From the NCBI GenBank assembly GCA_905480445.1, contig CAJQQJ010000020.1:1-8059 (forward strand): a stretch of DNA of 8,059 nt, written 5' to 3'. Shown piece after piece: positions 1 through 5,833 of the stretch (its first letter is position 1; each line of letters starts with the position of its first letter). This DNA comes from an uncultured Alphaproteobacteria bacterium (GTDB lineage: Bacteria; Pseudomonadota; Alphaproteobacteria; UBA7985; CAJQQZ01). Below the pieces are notes generated by a model that did no database searches, was not told where the DNA came from, and saw only the letters and a list, made by a program, of their open reading frames with translations. Both the position numbers and the translations under genes were made by a program.

Positions 1-946
1 TGCCTGGTAAGCCAACAAAGATGGCATTTTCAATTTGGCCAAAAGCAATGGGGCGGCCTGGCTTAATTGCAAGGCGCCAAAAGAACAGAGAACCCAAACT
101 TTCCACTGCGGCTTTGACATGATCTTCTTTACCAACCGACATGCCGCCTGAGGAGAGGATGAGGTCGTGTGCTTGTGCTGCTGATTTAAGCTCATAGGCG
201 ATCTGTACTTGGTTATCAGACTGGATTCCTAGATCTGTGACTATGCAGCCGGAAGCCTCCAAAAAGGCTTTAAGCGCATAGCGATTTGAGTCGCAAATTG
301 TTCCTGGCGCCGCGCAGTCACCTGGGTCCCTAAGTTCGTCTCCGGTGGAGAGGAGGGCGACTTTCAAAGTGCGATTTACTGATACAGTTTGGTGTCCCGC
401 TGCTGCTAACATTCCTATGTCTTGTGGACGTAAGCGATGGCCTTTCTTTAAGACAGACTGGCCATGTTGGATGTCTTCACCTGCGCGCCTGCTGTTAGCG
501 CCCTTTTTTATGCCAGGTGTTATTGTCACCTGAATGACGTCACCACTTTCGTTTTCTTCAATCGAACAATCTTCGGACATCATAACTGTGTCCGGTCCCA
601 ATGGCATTAAGGCACCGGTGAAGATTTGAAGCGCAGAACCGCTTGGAACTTCATCAAGGAAAGGATGCCCTGCTGCTGCTCGCCCGATCACAGGCAGAAC
701 CGTAGGTTTATCAGAGTTGAGATCATCGAAGTGGACAGCAAAACCATCGACGGCTGAATTGTCTGCAGGTGGAACGGTTTCAGCGGAAATGACATCGGCT
801 GCTAAGAAACGGCCAAGCGCGCTATCAATTGAAAGGTTTTCAGCGCGGACCAAAGGAATCAGCCTGGCTTTCAGCTCCTTTAATGCTTCGTCGACTGGCA
901 ATAATGGGCCATCGAATGCAAAACAATCATCGCTCAACTGAGCCAT
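1..946 (-). CDS. moeA: Molybdopterin molybdenumtransferase MoeA (partial, 3' end beyond left edge)
   Basis: MoeA inserts molybdate into adenylylated molybdopterin, the last step in making the molybdenum cofactor, in the cytoplasm. The reading frame is open from the ATG at 946-944 to the window edge: 315 residues, ending inside the GLPG of the family's GLPGNP motif. About 90 C-terminal residues are therefore missing compared with the roughly 410 usual for the family. Visible signatures are VDGFA (66-70, with the conserved Asp67), IFTGALMPLGPDTVMMSED (108-126), RRAGEDI (153-159), LSTGDEL (199-205), SSGGMSVGKED (265-275) and FWRLAIKPGRP (289-299). The start is well supported: AGGTG lies five bases upstream and overlaps the mobB stop codon. 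It follows mobB by 8 bases on the same strand, so the two are almost certainly cotranscribed. The missing end is only a window effect; no frameshift is seen. Identification is firm. Confidence 0.96.
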   Translation of the reverse strand, partial: MAQLSDDCFAFDGPLLPVDEALKELKARLIPLVRAENLSIDSALGRFLAADVISAETVPPADNSAVDGFAVHFDDLNSDKPTVLPVIGRAAAGHPFLDEVPSGSALQIFTGALMPLGPDTVMMSEDCSIEENESGDVIQVTITPGIKKGANSRRAGEDIQHGQSVLKKGHRLRPQDIGMLAAAGHQTVSVNRTLKVALLSTGDELRDPGDCAAPGTICDSNRYALKAFLEASGCIVTDLGIQSDNQVQIAYELKSAAQAHDLILSSGGMSVGKEDHVKAAVESLGSLFFWRLAIKPGRPIAFGQIENAIFVGLPG

Positions 947-951
947 AATGG

Positions 952-956
952 CACCT
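952..956 (-). promoter_or_regulatory. Ribosome binding site of moeA, overlapping the mobB stop
   Basis: AGGTG on the minus strand lies five bases before the moeA ATG and shares bases with the TAG stop of mobB. This placement suggests ribosomes finishing mobB can re-initiate on moeA (inference), and it fixes the moeA start. Confidence 0.65.
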
Positions 957-1467
957 ATAGAGGTTCGGCTTTGGCTAAAACGAAATCGGCAATCGTTTCA
1001 ACGGAATTCAGGTCCAACAGGGCGACGGTTTCGGGAAGCTGAGAACGAATAGCATCAACGTCATCTGTTGCAACACCCAGGATAGTCGGATCTTGGGATG
1101 CGATCAAAGGTTTTCCAACCTCTGGCCGATGGATCTCCATCTTCATATGACGTTCGGATTTAAAGCCTTCGACTAAAAGAATATCGACTTCGGACATGTG
1201 CGCCGTCAGTTCTTGAAGGCTAGGTTCGCCCTCGTTTTCCAGCTCGTGCAACAAAGCCCAACGATGGTGTGATGAAATCAGCACCTCAGTTGCACCGGCT
1301 TCGCGGTGTCGGTAGGAATCTTTGCCAGGCTTGTCGACGTCAAATCTGTGATGAGCATGCTTAATCGTCGAGACCTTAAGGCCCCGAGATTTCAGTTCAG
1401 GGATGAGTTTCACGAGGAGGGTGGTTTTGCCGCTACCGCTCCATCCAGAGATGCCAAAAAATTTCAC
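955..1467 (-). CDS. mobB: Molybdopterin-guanine dinucleotide biosynthesis adaptor protein MobB
   Basis: MobB is a small GTP-binding P-loop protein that assists MobA in attaching GMP to molybdopterin. It is not strictly essential where studied. The 170-residue protein has a Walker A loop, GWSGSGKTT, at 8-16, directly after the first beta strand. The MobB signature TIKHAHHRFDVDKPGKDS follows at 34-51, then REAGA at 55-59, and a Walker B-like VDILLVEGFK at 94-103 with the characteristic Glu100-Gly-Phe-Lys. Length is normal for the stand-alone family. The start is GTG at 1467-1465, giving MKFFGISGWSG. An ATG overlapping it by one base is out of frame and stops at once. Only a weak GGA lies upstream, so translation may depend on ribosomes leaving pgsA, whose stop is 10 bases before. 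moeA follows by 8 bases. Family assignment is firm. No mobA is in the window. Confidence 0.95.
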   Translation of the reverse strand: MKFFGISGWSGSGKTTLLVKLIPELKSRGLKVSTIKHAHHRFDVDKPGKDSYRHREAGATEVLISSHHRWALLHELENEGEPSLQELTAHMSEVDILLVEGFKSERHMKMEIHRPEVGKPLIASQDPTILGVATDDVDAIRSQLPETVALLDLNSVETIADFVLAKAEPL

Positions 1468-1477
1468 ATCAGTCCGA

Positions 1478-2059
1478 TCAGGAAGAGAGCTTCTGGATAT
1501 GATCCAGACCGCGGCGCAGATAGCTGTAGCCTGATACAGCCGTCACAAAGGCAGCGAGCCAGAGAAGTCCGTCGCCAATGTAATGGATTGTGTGATTGGG
1601 CAGCCAGTGGCTCCACCAGGGACCGTATTGATCTACAATCAAGAAACCAAGGGCGACCATTTGAAAGCCGGTTTTCCACTTTGCCAAATTTGTAACCGGC
1701 ATCGTGATCTTAGAGCCAGCGAGGAATTCCCTCAAACCAGCAATGACAATTTCACGGACGAGAATAATCAGGGCAGCGGCAATTGCAAGACCCGCAATTG
1801 AATCAACAGCTATCAGCATGACCAGTGTTGAAACCACCAACAGTTTATCTGCAATGGGATCCATAACTTGACCCAACGGCGTGATGCTGCCCTCGGCTCG
1901 AGCGATCTTGCCATCAAAATAATCGGTGATACTGGCGACGATGAACAAGGCAAGCGCGATCCACCTTGGCCAGAAGGAATCAAAAGCGATCAGTAGGACA
2001 ATGAGGGGAACCATCATTATTCTGATTGTCGTCAAAGTATTGGGTAGGGTTGAGAACAT
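1478..2059 (-). CDS. pgsA: CDP-diacylglycerol--glycerol-3-phosphate 3-phosphatidyltransferase (PgsA)
   Basis: PgsA is an inner-membrane enzyme that joins CDP-diacylglycerol to glycerol 3-phosphate. It gives phosphatidylglycerol phosphate and CMP, the committed step to phosphatidylglycerol and cardiolipin. The 193-residue protein carries the complete CDP-alcohol phosphotransferase motif: Asp46, Asp49-Gly50, Ala53-Arg54, Gly63, Asp67 and Asp71, with exact family spacing (DGxxAR-x8-GxxxDxxxD). The N-terminal MFSTLPNTLTTIRIMMVP is typical of PgsA rather than of phosphatidylserine synthase. Hydrophobic stretches near 7-26, 32-45, 74-101, 129-144 and 161-176 are probable membrane helices. The ATG at 2059 is preceded by GAAGG, rather close at three bases. 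It lies 59 bases after uvrC on the same strand, an order common in alphaproteobacteria. Related family members such as cardiolipin or phosphatidylcholine synthases are less likely given the N-terminus and the uvrC neighbour. Confidence 0.95.
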   Translation of the reverse strand: MFSTLPNTLTTIRIMMVPLIVLLIAFDSFWPRWIALALFIVASITDYFDGKIARAEGSITPLGQVMDPIADKLLVVSTLVMLIAVDSIAGLAIAAALIILVREIVIAGLREFLAGSKITMPVTNLAKWKTGFQMVALGFLIVDQYGPWWSHWLPNHTIHYIGDGLLWLAAFVTAVSGYSYLRRGLDHIQKLSS

Positions 2060-2118
2060 GCGCCTTCGTTACAATAGTCCAGCTTCGGATAAAGAATAGC
2101 TCGGTTGAAAGGCTTAAC

Positions 2119-4167
2119 TCAAGCCAAATCGCTGTGAAAGTGATTGTAAATTTTTTGCGCGACGGATTTCGAGATGCCATCTGCGGCTTCGAGGTCAGTT
2201 AAACCCGCTCGTTCTACTGCACGGGCGGAGCCAAAATGCAGCAAAAGTGCTTTCTTTCTGCTCGCGCCAATGCCTTGAATTTCGTCTAGTGCCGAGCGTT
2301 GGTATTTTTTCTGGCGTCCTGTTCTATGGCTTCCGATAACAAAACGGTGGGCTTCATCACGCAGACGCTGGAGGAAGTACAGCGCGGGATCATTCGACTC
2401 GAGAGAAAAGGATGGACGCCCTTCCATGAAAAACTCTTCTCGCCCAGCGTTTCTATCTGGTCCCTTTGCAATCGCGCAGACTGTGACGTTTTCGGTAAGC
2501 CCTAGATCTTTGACGACAGATACAACCGAGCTCAGTTGGCCTTTACCACCATCTATCAGCAGTAAATCTGGCCAAGATTCGCTGTTTCTTTCTGGATCTT
2601 CTTTCATGGCTCTCGATAAGCGGCGGTGAAGAACTTCCCTCATCATTGCGTAGTCGTCGCCTGGTTCGAAGTTTTCGGCACCAGCTCTAGCAGAACCTTG
2701 TATTTTGAATTTCCGGTAAGCCTGCTTGATGAAGCCTTCAGGGCCAGCGACAATCATTGCGCCGTAAGCATCGGTCCCCTGTATGTGTGAGTTATCGTAA
2801 ACCTCAATCCTGTTGGGTCGTTTGCTCATACCCATAACTTCGCCGACTTTGACCAACAGCTTGGCCTGAGCTGAACTCTCGGCTTGTTTTCGACCTAAGG
2901 CATCTTTGGCATTGTTGAGAGCGTGGTCGACAAGTTTACGTTTGTCGCCGCGTTGGGGTGCTCGCAGTTCGATTTTGTGATCTGCTTTGACTGAAAGTGC
3001 TTCCTGCACGAGATCCTGGCCTTCGATTGCATCTGATAACAACAGCAATGGGGGGATCGGTTTGTCATCGTAAAACTGGCCAATAAAGGCAGATAGGATG
3101 TAAGGGAGATCATCGTTTTTGTCGTGGCTGGGGTAGTAGGCGCGATTACCATAATTGCGGCCTGCCCGGAAAAAGAACACCTGGATACAAGTCTGACCAC
3201 CTGCTTTGTGGCCGGCAATAACGTCGGCGTCACCAATCGTTCCCTCTAGGTTGATATCCTGGCGTGATTGAACAGCGGTCAGCGCTCTAATGCGATCTCG
3301 ATAAGCCGCTGCGGTCTCGTAGTCCATTTCTGCTGCGGCCTTTTGCATGGACTGCGCAAATTGAGCTTGGATCTTAGAATTTTCACCAGTGAGGAAGGCC
3401 TTCGCTTCATCGACAAGAACGCGGTAGGATTCTCTGGAAATTTTTTCAACGCAAGGCGCTGAACAGCGTTTGATTTGATACTGTAGACAAGGCCGCGTTC
3501 GTTGAGCGAACACAGAATCTGAGCAAGATCTTAGGAGAAAAGCTTTTTCTAATGTAGCAAGTGTGCGGTTAACGGCTCCGGCTGATGCAAAAGGGCCATA
3601 GTAATCCCCTTTCTTCTTCTGAGCGCCGCGATGTTTTTTTATCTCAGGATAATCATGCTCGTAGGAGATGTGAATGTAGGGGAAGGATTTGTCATCGCGC
3701 AGCAACACATTGTAGCGCGGCATGAAGCGTTTGATGAGATTGCTTTCCAGCAACAAGGCCTCGACCTCTGTGTGCGTTGTTACAATCTCTAGGGCACGTG
3801 TCTCTGACACCATTCTTTGAAGGCGGTAAGGCAGTTTGTTGACGAGTGTGTAGTTTGTTACACGCTTCTTCAGATTCTTCGCTTTGCCGACGTAGATTGG
3901 ATCTCCTTGGTTATCCAACATGCGGTAAACACCGGGTTCGTTGCTGATTGTTCGAAGTTCTGTTTTTAAGACTTCGACTCCTCGCTCAATGTTTGGCCTT
4001 TTTCCTGATTGATCCTCTTGATCATTCGGTTCTTTGGGAGCGGCAACAAAAGCTGTCTGAGCTTCGTTTAATCCTTTGCTGGACCATTCATTTTCCCGTG
4101 CAGGCATCGCGGCTCTTTTGCCGCCCATTGAAGGATCGTGGTTCTTTTTGGTTTTTTTGTCAGCCAT
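2119..4167 (-). CDS. uvrC: Excinuclease ABC subunit C (UvrC), nucleotide excision repair incision nuclease
   Basis: UvrC binds the UvrB-DNA complex and makes both incisions around a DNA lesion. Domains in the 682-residue frame: GIY-YIG nuclease for the 3' cut (about 75-155; GVY 79-81, YVG 92-94, Glu142 in LLLESN); a four-cysteine cluster (Cys215, 227, 235, 239); UVR helical UvrB-binding motif (about 265-300); RNase H-like nuclease for the 5' cut with probable triad Asp458 (YDNSH), Asp539 (LLIDGGKGQ) and His607 (RDEAHRF); and tandem helix-hairpin-helix (about 626-678). E. coli UvrC is 610 residues. The excess lies mainly in a polar N-terminal extension of about 65 residues and an insert near 520-533 inside the RNase H-like domain. 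The ATG at 4167 has no clear Shine-Dalgarno sequence. Internal ATGs at codons 14 and 21 would keep all domains, so the exact start is uncertain. Identity is certain. Confidence 0.97.
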   Translation of the reverse strand: MADKKTKKNHDPSMGGKRAAMPARENEWSSKGLNEAQTAFVAAPKEPNDQEDQSGKRPNIERGVEVLKTELRTISNEPGVYRMLDNQGDPIYVGKAKNLKKRVTNYTLVNKLPYRLQRMVSETRALEIVTTHTEVEALLLESNLIKRFMPRYNVLLRDDKSFPYIHISYEHDYPEIKKHRGAQKKKGDYYGPFASAGAVNRTLATLEKAFLLRSCSDSVFAQRTRPCLQYQIKRCSAPCVEKISRESYRVLVDEAKAFLTGENSKIQAQFAQSMQKAAAEMDYETAAAYRDRIRALTAVQSRQDINLEGTIGDADVIAGHKAGGQTCIQVFFFRAGRNYGNRAYYPSHDKNDDLPYILSAFIGQFYDDKPIPPLLLLSDAIEGQDLVQEALSVKADHKIELRAPQRGDKRKLVDHALNNAKDALGRKQAESSAQAKLLVKVGEVMGMSKRPNRIEVYDNSHIQGTDAYGAMIVAGPEGFIKQAYRKFKIQGSARAGAENFEPGDDYAMMREVLHRRLSRAMKEDPERNSESWPDLLLIDGGKGQLSSVVSVVKDLGLTENVTVCAIAKGPDRNAGREEFFMEGRPSFSLESNDPALYFLQRLRDEAHRFVIGSHRTGRQKKYQRSALDEIQGIGASRKKALLLHFGSARAVERAGLTDLEAADGISKSVAQKIYNHFHSDLA

Positions 4168-4241
4168 GTTGCAAAAAAGCGTACCGGAATGCGTCTGGAG
4201 AAGAAATTAACTATAGGCGATAAAGTAGTGGATTCGAAGGA

Positions 4242-4261
4242 GCAAAATCGGGGCATTTTGC
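4242..4261. repeat. Inverted repeat GCAAAAT-N6-ATTTTGC
   Basis: Perfect 7-base arms (4242-4248 and 4255-4261) enclose CGGGGC. The same arms recur as the overlapping palindrome at 4301-4314, and GAGCAAAAT is directly repeated at 4240-4248 and 4300-4308. The two copies bracket the DnaA-like boxes. It could be an operator half-site pair or an RNA hairpin in the uvrC leader. There is no T-run after either side, so it is not a typical terminator. Confidence 0.5.
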
Positions 4262-4275
4262 AAAACTCACAATTC

Positions 4276-4284
4276 TGTGGATAA
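4276..4284 (-). promoter_or_regulatory. Perfect DnaA box upstream of uvrC
   Basis: TTATCCACA on the minus strand is an exact match to the bacterial DnaA box consensus TTWTNCACA. It lies about 110 bases upstream of the uvrC start, in intergenic DNA, with a second near-match 12 bases away in the same orientation. Binding by DnaA is inferred; a single 9-mer can occur by chance. Confidence 0.5.
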
Positions 4285-4287
4285 CCC

Positions 4288-4296
4288 TGTGGGAAA
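4288..4296 (-). promoter_or_regulatory. Second DnaA-like box (8 of 9 matches)
   Basis: TTTCCCACA on the minus strand differs from TTWTNCACA only at the fourth base. It has the same orientation as the perfect box at 4276-4284 and is offset by 12 bases, just over one helical turn. That would suit cooperative binding on one face of the DNA (inference). Confidence 0.35.
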
Positions 4297-4300
4297 AATG

Positions 4301-4314
4301 AGCAAAATTTTGCT
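4301..4314. repeat. Perfect 14-base palindrome AGCAAAATTTTGCT
   Basis: The sequence equals its own reverse complement over 14 bases and contains the same GCAAAAT half-sites as the inverted repeat at 4242-4261. Continuous two-fold symmetry of this kind suits a dimeric DNA-binding protein. The AT-rich centre is also flexible and easily melted. No regulator can be named from the sequence. Confidence 0.5.
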
Positions 4315-4346
4315 ATCTAGCCGGAATCCTTAGGTTTTTACTATTT

Positions 4347-4361
4347 GCCTAAAAAATAGGC
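4347..4361. repeat. Short hairpin GCCTA-AAAAA-TAGGC
   Basis: Five-base perfect arms around an A5 loop on the plus strand (T5 on the minus strand). An overlapping alternative stem, CTATTT with AAATAG (4341-4346 and 4353-4358), excludes it. There is no T-run after it on either strand, so a terminator role is unlikely. Confidence 0.3.
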
Positions 4362-4447
4362 GTCTGGCGTAAGTCTTTGATTTTGTTGAGGTAATTTTTA
4401 TCCATCGAAGTTGATGATTCTAATTGACTCTCTTTCGGCCTTCGTCA

Positions 4448-4460
4448 AGACGAGTCGTCT
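4448..4460. repeat. 13-base odd palindrome AGACGA-G-TCGTCT
   Basis: Six-base perfect arms flank one central base. A further CGTC at 4443-4446 forms a second, overlapping inverted repeat with GACG at 4449-4452, and another CGTC lies at 4464-4467. It is about 105 bases past the folB stop on the minus strand. The one-base centre makes an RNA hairpin without loss of stem impossible, so a protein site is more plausible than a terminator. Confidence 0.3.
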
Positions 4461-4564
4461 ACACGTCTCTTTGCTGTGAACAAGTTCAGTCAAGCTGTTC
4501 GAAATGAATCAAAGATTCCAATGACTTATGCTTTTCAGCTCACGTTGGAGTCGAGCGCTGATCT

Positions 4565-4924
4565 CTAACCTTGTTGACCGCTGATTTCTATGCCGACAGA
4601 GTGTGCATCGTCAATTATGTCAGGCTTTTCCAATTTTAAGGTGACTTGCTTGATCCGAACGTCCGCCAAACAGTAATCTACAATCTTACGACCTAGCGTT
4701 TCCAGCAACTCAAAATGCTGACTTTGCACAATTGCTCTAATGCCTTTAGCGACTGTGTCGTAGCATACAACGTCACTGTGATGCAGGTCTTCTTTCAAGG
4801 GAATATCGACTTCTGCTCTCAGGCTGGCAATCAGTTTTTGAGTCTTGCCTTTTTCGAAGTCGAAGACACCAACCGCAGCCTCTAGGGTCAATTGGTCGAT
4901 GAAAATGGTAATCCTTTGGCTCAT
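4565..4924 (-). CDS. folB: Dihydroneopterin aldolase (FolB)
   Basis: FolB cleaves 7,8-dihydroneopterin to 6-hydroxymethyl-7,8-dihydropterin and glycolaldehyde in tetrahydrofolate synthesis, acting as a cytoplasmic oligomer. From the ATG at 4924 the protein has 119 residues, the usual family length. Visible family features are VGVFDFEKGKTQKL (18-31) with the probable catalytic Glu24, DVVCYDTV (51-58) with the conserved Tyr55, LLETLGRKI (73-81), and KLEKPDI (97-103) with the probable catalytic Lys100. I prefer this start over one 12 codons upstream (4960) because AGGAAG sits just before it and the ATG overlaps the reductase stop as ATGA, the usual sign of translational coupling. The upstream reductase has pteridine-reductase-like active-site residues, so the two probably handle related pterins. 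A FolX-like dihydromonapterin-epimerase activity cannot be excluded from sequence alone. Confidence 0.93.
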   Translation of the reverse strand: MSQRITIFIDQLTLEAAVGVFDFEKGKTQKLIASLRAEVDIPLKEDLHHSDVVCYDTVAKGIRAIVQSQHFELLETLGRKIVDYCLADVRIKQVTLKLEKPDIIDDAHSVGIEISGQQG

Positions 4925-5679
4925 GCGCTTCCTGATTTTTGATAAGGCACTTGGCCCCAACCGAGATGTTGACCGCCGTCAAGCGCGATCATCTGCCCAG
5001 TAACCGATTTTGCAGAAATCAGATAGCGCAAAGCGCTCACAACATCGTTAGGTGTTGCACTTTTTTCTAGAGGTGTGTTCTTCCAGCGACTCTCAAAGTG
5101 CTCTTCGCTTTGATTAGGGGCCGCTAAAGTGAATCCAGGACCAATCGCATTAACCCTGATTTTCGGCCCCAAGGCCTGCGCTAGCGTTTGCGTCAACGTC
5201 CAAAGCCCGGCCTTGGCAACCGTATAAGAAACGAAATGAGGGGTCAGGTTCCAGACCCTTTGGTCCAGCATGTTGACGATCAATCCTTCCTCATCTTCAG
5301 GCAATTGCTCAAAGAAGGTTTGAGACAAGACGAGCGGTGCTCTGAGATTGGTCTCAATATGCCTGTCCCAGCTTTCTCGTGTTGCTGTGTCGATCCGATC
5401 GAGCTCGAAGCAAGCTGCATTGTTAACAAGAAGATCGACTGGGCCGACGTGTCTATTGACTCGACCAATTAAACGGCTGGTTTCGCCTTCTTGCGAAAGG
5501 TCGCAGCGAAAAGCTTCTGACTTGACGCCCAGCTTGGTTATTTCGCGAACAGTCTCATTGGCTTCGTTCTCTGATCCATTGTAATGGACAGCAATAGACC
5601 AGCCATCGTTGGCTAAGGCCAAGGCCATGGCTTTACCTAAGCGTTGAGAGGAACCGGTAATGAGGGCAAGTTTAGTCAT
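4921..5679 (-). CDS. Short-chain dehydrogenase/reductase of pteridine reductase (PTR1/FolM-like) type
   Basis: A 252-residue NADPH-type short-chain reductase with a single Rossmann domain, probably a cytoplasmic tetramer. The nucleotide loop is TGSSQRLG (8-15), with Arg13 where trypanosomatid PTR1 and bacterial FolM also have Arg. HYNGS (32-36) follows strand 2 and resembles the NADPH-selecting HYxxS of PTR1. NNAA is at 86-89 and Asn111 is the structural Asn. The active site reads NMLDQR (136-141), Tyr152 and Lys156, so Asp139 replaces the usual catalytic Ser, as in PTR1 (NMVDA...Y...K). A GPG (180-182) and LDGGQHLGW (233-241) complete the fold. It is coupled to folB by an ATGA overlap, which supports a pterin substrate. 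The likely role is reducing dihydropterins or dihydrofolate, or dihydromonapterin as in FolM. This is inference from motifs and context; other SDR substrates remain possible. The ATG at 5679 has only a weak ribosome site. Confidence 0.85.
   Translation of the reverse strand: MTKLALITGSSQRLGKAMALALANDGWSIAVHYNGSENEANETVREITKLGVKSEAFRCDLSQEGETSRLIGRVNRHVGPVDLLVNNAACFELDRIDTATRESWDRHIETNLRAPLVLSQTFFEQLPEDEEGLIVNMLDQRVWNLTPHFVSYTVAKAGLWTLTQTLAQALGPKIRVNAIGPGFTLAAPNQSEEHFESRWKNTPLEKSATPNDVVSALRYLISAKSVTGQMIALDGGQHLGWGQVPYQKSGSA
4928..4933 (-). promoter_or_regulatory. Ribosome binding site of folB inside the reductase gene
   Basis: AGGAAG on the minus strand lies just upstream of the folB ATG (AGGA is five bases away), within the last codons of the reductase gene. 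It decides the folB start at 4924 rather than the longer frame from 4960 and supports coupled translation through the ATGA overlap. Confidence 0.7.
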
Positions 5680-5833
5680 GGTCGAATGTGCTATCTTCAG
5701 TTAGTTGGTAAACATATCGAGTTTTGCTTACTTTGATGCAAGGATTCTTTCTCACGTCCTTCTCTTGTCATCCTTTGTCAGCAGTGCTTTGTTATATATC
5801 CATCCTTATAGAGTCGACAGAGTTCACCGTCTT
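5680..5833. other. Divergent intergenic region between the reductase gene and uvrB
   Basis: This 154-base region must hold the start signals for both directions. On the plus strand there is a tandem TTGTCA (5765-5770 and 5775-5780, period 10) and a TATATA core (5793-5798). Neither TTGTCA has normal spacing to the TATATA, so I do not assign a uvrB promoter. On the minus strand, TTGCAT and GATATG separated by 17 bases (about 5714-5742) are a weak promoter candidate for the reductase gene. GANTC sites, the target of alphaproteobacterial CcrM methylase, occur at 5743-5747 and 5811-5815. No alphaproteobacterial LexA box (GTTC-N7-GTTC) is seen. Confidence 0.45.

Larger units (their letters stand above)
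4168..4564. other. 397-base intergenic region between folB and uvrC
   Basis: No credible gene is seen on either strand. The half nearer uvrC is AT-rich and holds DnaA-box-like sites flanked by GCAAAAT half-sites. Further left is a TATAGT on the minus strand (4210-4215) that could be a uvrC -10 element, but no convincing -35 sits 16-18 bases from it. The half nearer folB carries two small hairpin-capable palindromes, neither followed by a T-run, so I do not call a terminator. A third loose DnaA-like site (TTGTTCACA on the minus strand, 4475-4483) also lies here. The region should contain the uvrC promoter, since uvrC is the first gene of the following run. Read-through from folB is also possible. 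Confidence 0.6.

Noticed and set aside
345..941. Two plus-strand frames (345-533 and 717-941) at the left end
   Set aside because: They are antisense to moeA, whose minus-strand frame is open and motif-rich throughout.
1306..1695. 129-residue plus-strand frame across mobB and pgsA
   Set aside because: It is antisense to two clearly identified genes, has no protein-like pattern and no ribosome site.
4230..4239. GGATTCGAA, similar to a tRNA T-arm on the minus strand
   Set aside because: The flanking bases do not form the 5-base T stem, and no acceptor or anticodon stem can be built around it.
4349..4405. 18-codon minus-strand frame (MDKNYLNKIKDLRQTPIF) in the uvrC upstream region
   Set aside because: No ribosome site precedes it and so short a frame is expected by chance; its stop merely overlaps the hairpin at 4347-4361.
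4484..4500. GTTC direct repeat resembling an alphaproteobacterial LexA box
   Set aside because: The spacing is 9 bases instead of the required 7. A second pair near the uvrB start (5822-5841) has 12. No SOS box is supported.
4168..4564. Chromosomal replication origin
   Set aside because: Only one perfect DnaA box, no clear run of boxes or CtrA-type TTAA-N7-TTAA site, and no dnaA, hemE or par genes nearby; kept only as a remote alternative in the findings.
5705..5833. 43-residue hydrophobic N-terminal extension of UvrB, which would resemble a signal or membrane segment
   Set aside because: UvrB is cytoplasmic, family proteins begin near the residues after 5834, and the stretch covers the only place for the uvrB promoter; I treat it as untranslated.
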